Source: Phoronis australis
Taxonomy: Eukaryota; Phoronida; Phoronidae
Length of the DNA: 64,000 nucleotides
Assembly: GCA_002633005.1 (NCBI GenBank)
Contig: NMRA01000162.1
Coordinates: 703,761 to 767,760, forward strand
Direction: 5' to 3'
Position numbers and translations under genes: made by a program
Shown here: one piece after another, positions 31,590 to 44,649 of the stretch
How positions within the stretch are numbered: the stretch's first letter is position 1
Layout: every line of letters starts with the position of its first letter
The notes under the pieces: model-generated
What the model was told of the DNA's origin: nothing
What the model saw: the letters and a program-made list of their open reading frames with translations, nothing else
Database searches by the model: none

Positions 31590-34500
31590 CTGCAGCGTGG
31601 GATAGAAATGTTCTTACACAATTGACGAGCATTTTCGGTCACACCTAGAACTGCTGAATGGTATTTAGTTTCTGTTACTGTGCGCGTATAGGCGCATAGT
31701 AATCTTCCTCATGTGTTTACTTCTTGTTTTTCTTATTCTCATTACTTTGCGCGTGTTGGATCAGAGTATTGTTGTTCCAGGATTTTCTTTCTAATTCTTA
31801 TTCTTCTTATTCGTATTCTTCTTGCGACCAAGGTTGACGCTTAACAACTCCAAATTGAGTGCAGGTACATCCAATTTGGGCACAAAAACCTCTTTTGAAG
31901 TATAATTGACGAATTTGTTAAAGTAATGGATACCTGTCTTTAAAGAGTTCCCATCACGACCCTGTGTCTCAAAATATAATAATGCATCATAAGAGACTCA
32001 ATAGTCTTTCGTATACATAATGCTAAGAAACAAGCCAAAAATTTAATTTGATCTTTTATTGTTATCGTGGTTGTACGAAATGGATGGAAGACTGTCTCGC
32101 CGTTGTTGTTTTTTACAAATGCGGTACTGACGAGTTCAGGGGGAAGTCTTCATAGAACGTCGTTTGTCAGACGTGAAAAGTTGTTATTATGGAGGCTGAA
32201 GTAACAGTGAGTTGACTGAGAACGTCTCTGTTCAAATTTCCTAAATTCATGAAAGGTGCGCTTTGTGCGCAGCACGTGAAATGGAATATCATATTTTCAG
32301 TTGTTAGCACGTTTCAAGGAATCGTGTTTCGAACAAACACAAAAGTGAGGTAACGATGAAGGACTTGCCACTTTGTAAGACAGTGTATTTGCAACTCTTA
32401 TAAATAACGAACAATCTGCTTGCATTCTGGGGCGAGTTATGCCAGCTCCTTGACACAGGCCTAGATCGGGAGCTGCGACACGTATTCTTACATGTATGTT
32501 TAGACCACGCTGTGCTTATTCCGTCAGAATAACAATGAATACGACTGACCCAAGTTTACAGTGGCCTTTGTCAGTGATTATTATTAAACATCTAGATTGT
32601 GAATATTGACCACCACTTGGTTCAGTTGGTTGTTCCTTAAACATGTCTATAGGATGTCTCGTGCATGAGGGTCGACTACCTACGTCCTCAGAGCTTACGA
32701 AAGTTTGCTAAGTCGGAATCGAATTCATTCTTCAAGTACTTGACAGTGATGCTCGTATTTACACTCCTTTCTATTTCTTAAATACATGAACATGTAGGTG
32801 TCCAGTTCTCTCTCGAAATCGTCTTTGTTTTCTTATCTGCTAGCTGGGTTCCGCTTTTGCAATTGATTGTCAAGTGACCGGACGTGTTCCATCTGCTTAT
32901 ATCAATTGGCAGGAAACTTGGATATACCTAATTTTTTCTTCAAAACTAAAAAAAATCTCTACTACTTAGCATAAAAAGTGCTCACATGTATTTAGTCCGA
33001 GCATGGTGGGAACTCTTTAAGTACACGTAGATGGGGCCTCTGATTAGTTGTCAAAATGAATTTTGAGACGCTTTAAAACATTGCCAGCTAAATCAGACTA
33101 TTGGAATGACCCTTCAAGTTACAAGCATTGCGTAGACGTTTTATTTTCGAATTTGCTAACTTCAATAACCTACATGTATATAATTTTTTAGAGCTCTTGT
33201 GGTTACCTTTGGTAACGGGAACGGAATTTTACAACGGTGAGTGATATGATAAGACCGCGTTTACACCCCTTTCCTTAGCCCTGCCTTGTCTAAAATTCAT
33301 TTGACACCTTTTGTAACGCTCAATTAAAATTTGTGACGCAACTTTTTTCTCGCAACAAGATCTTAAAGTATGACGCAGTCTAATAATTTACTTTCGCAAT
33401 CTGAGCTTAGCGCCTTAAAGAGTAGCAAAGCCGCCAGGTGTCGAGATGTCCTACAAGTGCAGGGTTTTTCAATTAAACTGAACCACGTCGAAATTTGACG
33501 CACCAAATTGCGAATAAAATATCGCTTCGGTAACAATACTGTTGGCGAACTCTAAATTCGTTTGTCCAAATCACAACATACAATTCATGGGCATTCACAG
33601 GCTTGCAAAATTAATGTCAGGCACATTAACGTCACTTTAAACTCGACTTCATTAGACAAGAGCTTACAGTGACAAAACTGCCAAGCAATTCTGGTAAGAA
33701 GTTTGTCATAGGATTCTGTCAAAATATATTCAATTATTTTGAATACGAACTGTAAATCAAAATTGTATTTCCTTGAAAACTATTAACCTCCTGCACGTTA
33801 TGGTTGCATTTCTCAGCACGTCAAGCTCCTTGTTCTGATGACAACAAGTATTTACAACATGTTCACCGATCCTCTGCTTTACCTTTTTAAGGTGATTCAT
33901 GCATGCAAGGACAAACTCAGAAATTGTTTGTAGGCAGTACATATATGTAGATGAAAATAATATAATATAATTATAAACATGTTGTGATTTGCTTCTACGG
34001 ACATATTAAAAACTAGCATTGCTTAAGAGAAATTCTCTGAAAATAATACCGCTTTCTAGACAGCCATTAATAACAAATTGCAATTTTAGAAGAGACATCA
34101 TCACAGGAATTGGAATCATTTACAGATAATTGGTTTTGATTAAATGCACGAATGAGTGAGTATTTTGGATATTCGTTGACTGCACTTTTGACAAAAAAAA
34201 ACGAAATAAAATTGTTGGTAGCCACATTTACAGTTTGGAAAGACATTACTAAAGTTGTGAATTAACTAATTGTCGCTGTGGAGGAAAATACTGCATCTTG
34301 ATCGATACGATTATATTTCATTTTGGTCGGGAAGGGAGAATGTGTCACGGCTATTGAGTTGTCAGCATTATGTAAAACAGTTCTGGAATTGTCTTTTATA
34401 CATGTAAAAGTGTTGCTTTCCGTATCAGAGACTGGACGAGAATTCCAGTTGTTGATACACATCATGAATGTAGACCTACACTGTAGCTGAACGACAGAGG

Positions 34501-34858
34501 AATTGCGTATGAGGCGGCAGATCTCAAACCGGTACGTTGGCCTTGTATAGTACAAAGACCAACTTTTTGGCAGGGACATTGTTTTCATTGTCTAGTACTT
34601 TTAAAGTAAATGTGGTCATGTGAAGATTACTTCGAGTAGACAGTTTTAGCCACTTGAATGTATTCAAAACCTTAACACAATTGGATCGCCTGCAAGCTCC
34701 AGTTATGCTTAGTAATGTACATGTAATTTATCCAAATGCTGGAGTGCATCAGAGTTGGCAGACTGATATACATGTCAATAACCATCATCGATGTGTGATA
34801 GTATAAATGATTTGAAAAGGACTCCAAAATGTGTAGAATTCAAATGATGAGAGACGAG
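31590..34858. other. Intron within MAM repeat 1, no assigned exon
   Basis: No splice-bounded frame was convincing. A minus-strand open frame at 34588-34262 has several cysteines and a varied composition, but I find no matching phase-1 acceptor and no known domain, so I leave it unassigned. Confidence 0.45.
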
Positions 34859-35630
34859 CTAATGTCCATTAATTAGTTCCTCATGTTCTTGCACGATCTC
34901 CCGAACGTGAGGCGTGAATAAAAATTTTTCTTCTAACATTATACCACAGTGTCTGTTCGACTTTCTCGGAATCATTTGATCATTACGTTTAAAGTCAAAG
35001 GATGGGTCTACAAATAAGAGAGAATTGTTAGATTGGTAACATGTGAAGCCAACGCTGTTTTCTGGTTTTAAGATCATTCTTCATTCTTCTGACCAATATC
35101 TGAGTTTAGTCAAGTCGTGCTGTACCTGCAAGACACTATCAGGGCTGACACCTGCAAAGGGAAATAAGCGCCGTGTCATCTGCATCAAGGTATGTGCTAG
35201 TTGGCAGTTTCATAGGAAGGTCATTATTACAAACCAAGAAAAGAAGAGGGCTTAATACGCTACCCTGCGGTACACCTTTGTTTACAAATATAGCAGAATA
35301 TGGTGTTGAAGGAACACCTTTGACATACACGATGTGTTCATATTTTTTAGAATATCAGAAATGCCACGGGATCAAATTTTGTAGAGTAGGTGGTGTTTGG
35401 GGATACAGTCGAAAACAAAGGCTCTATCTAGAAATATGGACCTGGCACACTCGGCCTTCTCAAAATGTAAATGGATCTCATTAACTAATTCAAGTTGTGC
35501 CACGGTGCTGTTTCCAGGCAAAAACAAGCTGGTGATGAGGAATCAAGTTGTTTTGTTTGAGAAATATAAGAATATTTCCAGTAGTAATCTGGATGGTTTT
35601 GGATAAGGTGTAAGTTAATGTTATTGGGCG
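34859..35630 (-). pseudogene. Non-LTR (LINE) reverse transcriptase fragment
   Basis: The clearest frame (35330-35139) reads GVPQGSVLSPLLFLVCNNDLP followed about ten residues on by DADDTAL. These are RT motif B and the catalytic A/C-type xADD motif of CR1/Jockey-like LINEs. Upstream, broken frames give FLDRAFVFDCI, a motif A remnant. Downstream, LTKLRYWSEE and MILKPENSVGF follow. The fragment lies in the intron between the two exons of MAM repeat 1 and has several stops and frameshifts. It is 5' truncated, as LINE copies usually are. Confidence 0.85.
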
Positions 35631-36796
35631 ACAATTTCAAATTTCAGTTCGGAGTCGTTTTGTGTATGGGGGCCTTAATTTCATGTTTCAAAAAGACGAA
35701 TCAATACCTGGTTGAAGAAGTTTGTTAAATAGGTTTGTTACATGCATGGTAATTTCGGTGGTAATCATTCCGATTACCCTGCTCCTAATAAAAGCCGTGG
35801 CATCATTTTATTACGGCCACTTCAATTAATACATGTATACATGTACTTCCGGACATCTGCTGATTAGCCAGGTTATCAAACGGTTGACTGGGAAAACGTT
35901 CATAAAGAAAAGAAAAATAACACACAGTCGGTGTAATGTGGCTCTTGTTCGTGAAAATTTTGAGAAATGATTCACACTTGCCACTGGTACATGAGCCTTG
36001 GATACCATTGTGGTTGTTGACTGGGTGAGAGAACTGCTGTTGACTACCCCATATTTTATTGATATTAATCCAATTTTCCCTTGGAGTTGTTGTTTAAACT
36101 GATAATTTGCGAAAAAAATGCTTTTGACGGTATCCAGCTTGGGCTTGATTTACTAAAGTCCTGGTCAGACGTGACTGCTTCTTTTATACGTTGTAGATTA
36201 CAGTATTGTTAAATCTTCTGAAGTAGTTGTAAAGGCTATTTCCTGTGCAGATTGCCCGTTTGATATGATTGTTGAAGCATCCTTGGCTGTTGTGTTTAAT
36301 TTCCATTCTGGTTGATGGGCTGTTTTTGTACGTATTTCTTAAAGAGTATTAGTGAAGAATGATACAGTGCCATCAATGTCTCCGGTGTCTTCTTTGGAAC
36401 CCCAATGAGTGGAGAAGGTGCCGTGACGTAGCTTATACGTGTTGATTTGGTCACATTTCCATATAGTTCGTGTGGTGTCTTGTTCTTTAACCGGTTCGTT
36501 CAATGTCAGAGTGGTTTCCACTTTGTGTTGGTCATAGTTGCCAACAGGAGGTAGTACAGAGCATGATTCAATGATTCTCAAACTGATTGTTATGCAGAGA
36601 ACAATTCATGTCACTCATGCGCGTTGTCTCCATAATTAGCTACAAGCCCTTATGAGAAATTATTATATCAAACAGAAAAAGTCCGGCCCTACTGTCATTA
36701 CCATCGGGCGTTACAATCACCATTGTTCACACCTTTTACCCACCCAAGTCGTTCCCCCAATTCTCTCTCACCACCAATTCTGTACATTCGGCTTAC
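35631..36796. other. Intron sequence, no supported feature
   Basis: No exon or transposon motif recognised between the LINE fragment and the first MAM exon. Confidence 0.45.
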
Positions 36797-36943
36797 CAGT
36801 TGTGTTTCCAACTATGGAATCGACGGGAAGTCTATTCCTTTGCGTCTGAAAAGTTGACGCATCAACAAGTCGCCAACCATCTCCGTTATTTGCAGTTGTC
36901 TCCGTTGTAAATCCACATCGATCATCGAAATTACAGTGTTTTT
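36797..36943 (-). CDS. MAM-domain exon, first part of MAM repeat 1
   Basis: This minus-strand exon follows a strong acceptor (ATTTTCTGTCACATTTTTGTAG) and ends ACAACTG before GTAAGC. It is 147 nt, phase 1 in and out. It encodes HCNFDDRCGFTTE, then ANNGDGWRLVD. That is the MAM entry with the first two conserved cysteines, the FD pair and the GDGW motif. It is paralogous to 6729-6881. This is the most upstream exon of the gene that I recognise. Upstream exons (signal peptide, other modules) should lie to the right. Confidence 0.82.
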
Positions 36944-39931
36944 CTACAAAAATGTGACAGAAAATAGTAAGTCGTATCCGAGGTAGGCGTACAGGAAAAC
37001 GCCGTTTATCGTACAAGCGGGAAATAGCCTGGCTTCCCTGAATGACGGTTGCATTTAAAGGACCAATTATATGTATATTGCAAATTGACTATAGAGGATG
37101 AACATCATAGTGGGAGATCCCGCAGGATTTTACTCAGACTTTTGCATGCAAAAGGTTTTATTGCGTAATTCTACTGTAATTCCCATCCCATTTAAGGAAA
37201 CAGGCTCCTCAATTTGCACAATCATGTGATTTGGTCCTTTGAGTGGGGGTCCAAAATGGAACACATGTCAATTTAATTAACGTTTCGAGTGCAACGTCCA
37301 TTTTGAATTTATTTCATTTAATGACTCCCTAAGCTGATACAGTTTAAGACTTCAAAAAGCCAGGAGTAATTAATTAAGACGCCTACTTAATATAACCGAC
37401 AAGCAGCCTCTTAAACTTTTAGTGCAACAGAAATGTTTTTACAAAATAAATATTTCAGTGGTTTGCAGATCAGATCCCCAATGGTGAACTTGTATAGAAA
37501 AGGATTTGCTACGAACTGGATTACTGGTATGGCTAAATATTAAATTTCAAATGAACAGACATACAATTCATGACATGATAAATTCACAGATATTAAGTAG
37601 TACACAGCTACTAACCGGTTAAAGTCCTGGTCTCACACGTTGATAACCCTTATTACATGGTTAGAGGATGTTACAAGGATCCAAGAAGTACTTACCCCAA
37701 AACTATTACACGATCCTTACTCGAAAAATTTTTAAATGAACGTGCCACTCACGATTCGCACCCGAAGAACCACCGCCATTTTGAACTTGCCACGAACCCC
37801 GAAGTACAATTCATTCAGGAACCCGGGCTAAGAAAACCCGTCAGTGTGAGTGCCGGCAACCGCGAATAAAATAATGGACAGAGCACCTTCATTTTAATAA
37901 AATCAAAACACGGACAATTATATAGAATTTGCTGAAGAAATGTGGCGAATAAATTTTGACAGAAATTATTTTGCCGCAGCGTATAAGGACCCGTTGCAGA
38001 TCGAGATAAGACGCCGGCGAATGGTAAAGGCATGCCGTTGCAAGCTGTTTTGTCGAAGTAAATTGTTCAAATCATAAATGCCGTACATATTCAAAGGTAG
38101 TTTCGGACACTTGCATAAATAACGGGCTGGTTAGTCCTGTGTCACACTGCAGCCCTTAGCTAGCCTCAATGCCAGCTACCAGTATGAAGACTGCCGTCAA
38201 AATACAGCTAGCTTGTTAGTAGGCCCATAGAACTTTCGGCCGGGGCTACCCTTAGGCCTATCATGTCGCTGGCCACAGCGCTCGCTCAAACAAGGTTTAT
38301 TTTGAACTTGCCTACTTCTGGCGCACTGTGCAAAGTTGTTGGCTTTCAACACTGTGAGATTTCCCAGATTTTGTATGAGCGCACCAAGCTTAAAAAATGG
38401 GAATGTCTAGCTTTTATCATAAGATTCACTGAATATGTTAAGAGTTATGAATTGCAGACGCTAAATTTTGGTACTTCCTGTGTTCTAGTGGAATATATCG
38501 TAACGTTTTCTACTTTTTCGGAGTTCGTGCTTCTCTGACTGAGGCAGAACTTTTTTCCATTTCTCCAAACAGGGGCTCGTTTGAGAACATAAGCATGACA
38601 AGTCCAACACAAAGTGGTATCCTTTATTATTCATTAAGCCAAAATTATTCAACCTTTTATCATAATAAGTAACTTAAAATGCACAATAAAAAACAACTAT
38701 TTAACAGCAAAGGTTTCCACGATATGAAAGTAGACATACATGTAAATATTACCACGGTGACCAAATAGTGTTTCCTTAAACCAGAATTTCACATGCATGA
38801 TTGAAAAAATATGACGTTGCAAGGAACAAGAGTTGGAGGCTTGAAGCTTCACAATCCAACATAGCTTATTTCTCAAATTAAGATTATTCTTATTGTTGAC
38901 TTGATAACCTGAATTAAGAAGCAATAAGTTACAAAACATGGCTTGAAAGCAAATGAGACTTAAAATTTAGAAAAAAATATGAATCATTTTGTGATACCTA
39001 ATCAAGCCTTGAACAGCAGTTGATAGTCAAACAGAAAACCATTTCAAAATTATTTCAACTATTTTTTTAGCTTAGTGTAAGATCACCTGAATGGAAAATT
39101 CACAGTAAAATAATTTGAATTATCTTGAATTTTGGCACCAAAAAACAATAAAATTGAAAAAGTTCCATTTTTGTAGCAACGTGTGTCAAATTGAATCAAT
39201 GTTAAATCTTCACAAATTACAAAGTAACAGGTTGAACATGCCATCCAGTTCAACAAAAGTCGCCATGTTGTCGGTGCCGCCAGAAATGAGACGAAGTCCA
39301 ACGATAATTGTGAGCACATTTATCACTTAATGAGTAACAAACAACTGCGAGGCTGAAATTTGGTGAACAATCGTTCAGAATAGTAAGTAAAGATATGACT
39401 CACGAAATTTCACTGTAAATTGTTGGCGAAAACAATTTACACAAAGTTTTAAACTCGTAACTTATGCCGCTGTCCTACAAAAGGCCGACGAAAAATTTCA
39501 CCACAAAAATTGCTAGAACTTAAGAGTGCTTGCCTTGATTTTGATACTTTTTCGATTTTAACTGAGTAGGATGCACTCGTTTTCCGACGATAGGAGAGCA
39601 CTTTTTCAAAACTAGAAAAGAAAATCAAAACGGGAAAAATTGTTACGACTCGTATTGGTTCTTAGGTTCGACCGCCCTACTGTACTTAAAGTCACTATTT
39701 CCTTTACTTTCGCCTTCTTAGATCACAAATTGAGCTTTGCCAATCGAAAGATATCACTGAAATTAACTCTTTTCGTAAATTACAGCCATGTACATACTCT
39801 CGTTATTTTACTATTAGTTTTTTAAAATTGATAAAAAGTGGGCGGACCTTCAGCCAAACCTCATTATTTATTCAGGGTTGCCAGTGGCTAGATTACCCAT
39901 AATGCACACGAATTAGCTGCGGAAGAGAAAG
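36944..39931. other. Upstream region of the MAM gene, no assigned exon
   Basis: No convincing exon. A minus-strand GACAACATGGCGACTTTTG near 39260 resembles a translation start context, followed by 18 codons to a stop. There is too little to call. Confidence 0.4.
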
Positions 39932-40985
39932 ATGTCAAGCACAAGCGGTCGACTCGAGGTGAGTTAGGTGTTTTGGGACTTCTTGCCAGCTAAACAAGAA
40001 ATCAGAATGTACAAACATTTGGAAATCACCGTGACAGCTTGATTCTTACTCGTAAACAACAAGATTAATTTGTTCTGAACCTCGGTTCCCTCAACAATTT
40101 CTGTCGCTATCCCGAGTCATTCGAAGTCGATGTATCCGTGTACTTGTCTATATTACATAATATACAGGCTACAGCCTCGTGAGTTGTGTTCAATTTTAAA
40201 CCTGCAATCGAGTCTTAGTGTTTCATGACTTCGTCGAGCTTAGGTTGTAAACGTTTCCTCTTCTGGGAGATTATGTACAACTCGGAAGTGCACGATATCA
40301 GTTGCTTACGAAAAATAAGTTTCCTGCGTGACACTGTGATGTTCAATTTCCAGGCACTGGGACTTCAATTATAGAGCTCTGGACCTGGTGCATGGGGTAG
40401 AAACGATTCCTTGGCTGCATCTCTAAATTACTTTGGCGGATCGAGGATACCATAAGGGGGGGGGGCAACATTTTGTATTGGGCAAGTGTGGTTTACGGTT
40501 GAATGCGAGAACCCAGCCCAAAAAATTGGGTTGCTTGAATTTCTGGTCCTCGCACTACAAAGCTAACAGTGGAGTAAAAAACAAAAAATGAGAAGGCATT
40601 TACGCAGGTCCCCTGATACGATCGGGTGCGACCCCCCAAATCAAATCTCAGCAGCAAATCCCATCCAAAACCAACCAAAAAATGTCAATTTACAAAAGTA
40701 TTGGTGAGTTCAGTCTGCAATAATGAAAATAATTCTATACGTTTTGATTGTCCTATACAGGATGTCAACCCCAATCAACCAGTTGCTGTTGTATGTAATT
40801 TATTTACAAGAGACAAATGTTCCTTATCAAATCTACAGTAATGCGAAACCGCATGGTAATATATTTTACCAATGCTTTCAGGATTTCCAAGTGTTTTGCC
40901 TGGAGAAGGTGTACTTGCCTTAGACAAGCTGCAACGAAATGTGATGACACTGAAGCCAGATACTGATCAGAATGCATCTAACTGA
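39932..40985 (+). CDS. Candidate small spliced gene (unresolved exon structure)
   Basis: An ATG at 39932 gives nine codons (MSSTSGRLE) before a consensus donor, GTGAGT. A CTATACAG acceptor at 40760 opens a frame with an ATG at 40762 reading INQLLLYVIYLQETNVPYQI and on to AKPH. A second acceptor, GCTTTCAG at 40881, opens FPSVLPGEGVLALDKLQRN to a stop at 40985. The last two frames join only by removing 26 nt (40856-40881), too short for a normal intron. Alternatively a donor at 40791 would be used. The hydrophobic segment loosely recalls the thioredoxin-like start of metaxin-type proteins, but I do not claim homology. Confidence 0.3.
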
Positions 40986-42330
40986 CATCAGGCATACAGA
41001 AACTTTATCTTGGGGCAACATGGACATCTTGGGAGACATGTGGACAGAGTTTCACAGTTGTGTTTGGACAAAAAATATTCACAGACTTTATTGGGACATA
41101 CAGGCTACACAAAAGTTGTAGCTGAGCACTGAAACCTGCTTGTGCACAATTGTTACTTTGTGAGATGAAAGCACAACTGTNATTAACGCCAATGATGCAT
41201 CAGCAGGTGACAGAAAGATGATTGGACAAAATTAACAAAACAATATAACCTTTCAACAGACATAGTCTCCTGGTTGTTTGGCCATGACCCATAATCAGAA
41301 GTTGCAACATTTTCTGACTTAAAGTTCCATAGCAATGACCAATCGCGAGTAATCTGCTACTCATGTAACACACCTTACTTACAAGCACAACATCTAACCC
41401 AACAGCATAGCCATTCAAAATATATGTTGTAATGCTCAACATCATCACTCTCAAATTCAAAATTTCTAAATGCAGGTTTTAATATGAATGTGAATTGCCT
41501 AAGCAGTAAAACATCACTAAAAACATAATTTTACGTAACACAGAAGCTTTATGGTGACCCTTGTATACAAATATCCGCCTCTCTATGACCCACCTGAAGA
41601 CAAACCACTGACTGCACATTTGGCGGAGAAAATAGTTAGAATAAAGAAAACTATCCAATGTTAATACAAGTTAAACTGGTATTACCAGATGTATCTTACT
41701 CACCATGTAGAAAGTGTTTCTGTAAACCAAACGCTCCATAAAGATATTGTTTGCACAAAGTTAAGGTTCAGGGCTTGGAATGATCAATGACAGGTGATGT
41801 ATCATTCCACAAATTAATACTAGGGTCTTTGATAGAGATTTTTGGTATAGAAGTCAAAATAATGATCAAAAAAGAGACATAAAAAGGAAATTGGAAATAT
41901 GATATTAAGGAAATCGAAACCAAAAGAGAGTAAATCCTCTTAAAAGAGGAAAATTACAAGCCTTGACAGTTTCCAAATTGACACTACACAAACTGCCCAT
42001 GGCAGAGTTTGAAGGTCGATGGCCTGACTGAACATGTTAGCTTCTGCATAACTGGATGTATCATAACTATAAACCAAACTGTAGTACCAGATGATCCTCT
42101 GCAACAAACTAGGACACATGACTGAGTAACACCCAGTTGCCATATCATCTTAAATAACCTCTGTCAGGCAACTTCTTTGACGCATTGACTTCTACTGATG
42201 GCAATCATTCGAAGACGGCAGTGTTGTCAGACAACAAGCGGGAGTCATTTTGCTTTTGTGTTCATGGAAGCAGTGCATGTCTGACATGTCTTTTAATCGG
42301 GTTTTCACAATCATCAGCTCGTCATAGCTT
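40986..42330. other. Intergenic or intronic stretch; possible minus-strand exon at 41465-41380
   Basis: On the minus strand, after CATTTAG, a frame reads NFEFESDDVEHYNIYFEW up to a GTAAGT donor near 41383. It looks coding-like but is short. The assembly has an N at 41181. Nothing else was recognised. Confidence 0.3.
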
Positions 42331-42459
42331 TTAGAAGCCTTCACCGGAATGGACAACCATCACCTGCTCTTCTTGTTGAAGATAAGTTGCTCCCCTTGAA
42401 AGAATAATAATTGTTTCAATGTCATTGCCAGACACGAAAATGAATGCAGCAGCATTGAT
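42331..42459 (-). CDS. Candidate terminal coding stretch, unknown protein
   Basis: The minus frame INAAAFIFVSGNDIET onward to QVMVVHSGEGF ends at TAA (42333-42331) and has clearly protein-like composition. A TTTCAG acceptor lies just upstream, but an in-frame TAA sits between it and the frame. A second minus frame (KASKSYDELMIVKTRLKDM, about 42350-42190) overlaps its end, so a frameshift may have split one gene. It lies on the same strand as, and downstream of, the exons at 43.8-45.1 kb. I do not recognise the family. Confidence 0.35.
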   Translation of the reverse strand: MNAAAFIFVSGNDIETIIILSRGATYLQQEEQVMVVHSGEGF

Positions 42460-43816
42460 TTACCCTGAAACATGAAGAGTGTGAAACATATGAAACTCTT
42501 CAAACAATTAGTACATTATGCACCTCTTTCAGTGTTTTAGAAACTTTTTCGAAGTTGTTTCAAACACTGGATAACATCTTTTCGTTATTCAAAATATAAA
42601 AATATACTACACATAGTTAATTAAGTGATTAGAGTTTCACACATTTCAAGAAGAGAAAACAATACAAATAACAGCATTTGTCACAGGGTTGCTGAATTGT
42701 TCCCCACCACATATTAGCATTAAGCAGGTGGTTCATAAACGATTTAAAGAATAGGGCGTTCAAAATGAGTTTTCTAATTAATGAAGGCATCCATGACCAA
42801 TGGCTCTTGACTATCTCTATGACCTTAAGTCAAATGACTGTTATGGTGTGGAATGTTACTGTGTTCTGTAATAAAGTCTATCCCATCTTACACCATGGCT
42901 TAACTTTCTTATTCGGCCAGGACAGTTAGCTTCCAGGGCTGTTGCTAGCTAAAAAAATGGTACACTTTACTTTGGCGTCCAAAAGCTAAATAGGGCAAAC
43001 TACCTAATGTGTCTAAATTTACATCGGGTTGTGTAGTTGGACACCCTAGATGCCACCTAGACGAAGGCCTGCACCTGGGGCTGCCGCCCAGGACCGAAGG
43101 TCAATGTGTCACTGCTATGCTTATCAGGATGTAATAGTTTTAAAGTCTTTCATAATTTTATATGGTAATGATTTTGAAACCAATCTTAATGAAAGCCTCT
43201 CTCAACCTTTGTGAACACAAAAATAACTGATGTATTTTCATGTCTGTTAGGTCAATGAAGTGAAAATGCTACAGTGACCTTAGGCAACACGTAACCCCGT
43301 GGTTGGTTGCTGGGTTAGATTCGGCATTCGGGGCTATGTAATTGCATATTGTGACCTTCAATATGTGTCTAACACCTGGAGATAGGCCACCTACACCTTT
43401 TTGTAAATACACGAAATTGCATGGGCAAATGCTTTTTAAGTAAAATCTTGATTTTATAAATGTGACCGTGAATTCAAAGTCAAGGCTGTCATCTAAACTT
43501 CAGCACAAAATACAAACAAAACTTCCTTCTTGAGCAGTGATGAAGTGGTAAAATTTGTGGTAAGTAGGTGCCAAAAGCCCACCGTATCACCTTGAGCACT
43601 GTACGGTGCGTAAGCGCTACCTTCAAATGCCAAAAGGTGGTTGGCTGCACCTACGTGCGTCTACGCCCCACTACAGCACTGTTCTTGAGACATCATGCGA
43701 CATAACACGGAAACATTGCATGGATGGAAATAAACACACAATGTACACCCACACAGGACATGTGGAGCACACTCGAACATTTTTAATCCATATGTCACAA
43801 TTTTTGGTTATTTAAA
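42460..43816. other. No supported feature
   Basis: Probable intron or intergenic sequence between the 42.4-kb and 43.8-kb minus-strand coding stretches. No motif recognised. Confidence 0.4.
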
Positions 43817-43988
43817 TCATCTCCCATTCAAGAAACAATCAAATTCAACTTTCTTGTAAGCATCGCAGGTGGTCTTTTTGTCATAAGCTGCACTGATGTA
43901 GCCTTGGGGACATAACAGGACATGGCATGGCTTGTTCATTGCAGAAAAGGCCTTCCCACGTCTTCTCATCTCAATTTTGTGTTTGCCC
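43817..43988 (-). CDS. Terminal exon of an unidentified minus-strand gene
   Basis: Entered in phase 2 after an acceptor ending ACAAAG, the frame reads GKHKIEMRRRGKAF, then NKPCHVLLCPQGYISAAYD and ends DCFLNGR with a TGA at 43819-43817. The phase fits the phase-2 exit of the exon at 44139-44296. It is basic at first, then cysteine-containing. I recognise no domain. No AATAAA was seen just downstream. Confidence 0.45.
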
Positions 43989-44138
43989 CTTTGTTTCTAG
44001 CAGAGTCCTAAATTATCACTCGCTTTAGCACTACCCCGCTAATGGCCACTTACAATTTAGTTTTAAACCCCTGTTGAATACTGAGTCGTGGCCACACCAG
44101 TAGCCAAAATGCATGTTTGGCTCAGCTATATTAATTAC

Positions 44139-44296
44139 CTTGCATTGCCAGCTTCATCTTCCAGGACTGTCCTGCTGTGATCCTTGACAGCTAGCAGAAT
44201 TCTGGTAAGCCGGTACACAAGGCCTTGAGAGTAGCAAAACGCTTGCCAGAGTACATAAGAATCAGCAGGTTGAGAATTCCCAACACATCTCTTGTT
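44139..44296 (-). CDS. Internal exon of an unidentified minus-strand gene
   Basis: Acceptor TATGTTGTAG; donor GCAAG before GTAATT; 158 nt. In phase 0 the frame is open throughout: NKRCVGNSQPADSYVLWQAF, then YRLTRILLAVKDHSRTVLED. Third positions are comparatively GC-rich, unlike the AT-rich surroundings, which supports real coding. A second frame (phase 2) is open for most of the length, so the phase choice is supported mainly by the fit to the terminal exon. Function unknown. Confidence 0.5.
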
Positions 44297-44433
44297 CTAC
44301 AACATAAAATCAAATCCATGTTAGGCGAGATGGCAATTGGCTGCTGATACCTTGGTAAAAACAATACACTTTGTGTTGCTGTTAACATTACAGAATGCTA
44401 TAATGTGCCATTATCCAAAGCTAGAATACGTAC

Positions 44434-44625
44434 CTGCTGTTGATGGCGAAGCATTCGTCAGCAATGTTAGGTTCTTTTGAATGCATCATGGTCAGATGAC
44501 CCCTTCTCAAGTCATTTGTCTTCATCAGCACCTTCTAGTAACTCCCTGCTATGCAAGTTGAAATTGCTGGCATTTGTCAGTGGAGCAGTCCACTCATGCT
44601 TGTCTGTCATGACTGGTGCAATGTC
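44434..44625 (-). CDS. Probable exon, unidentified minus-strand gene (frame disturbed)
   Basis: A textbook acceptor (TTGTTGTTCTTCAG) and a CAG/GTACGT donor bound 192 nt. Phase 0 is open for 37 codons (DIAPVMTDKHEWTAPLTN to GADEDK) and then hits TGA. The next frame is open from there to the donor (TNDLRRGHLTMMHSKEPN to CFAINS). This pattern suggests a single frameshift, in the genome or the assembly. If real, the gene here is a pseudogene allele. No domain recognised. Confidence 0.45.
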
Positions 44626-44649
44626 CTGAAGAACAACAAATAACATTAA

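Noticed and set aside
34262-34588. 108-codon minus-strand frame with several cysteines in the MAM gene intron
   Set aside because: No matching acceptor and donor in phase 1 and no recognisable domain.
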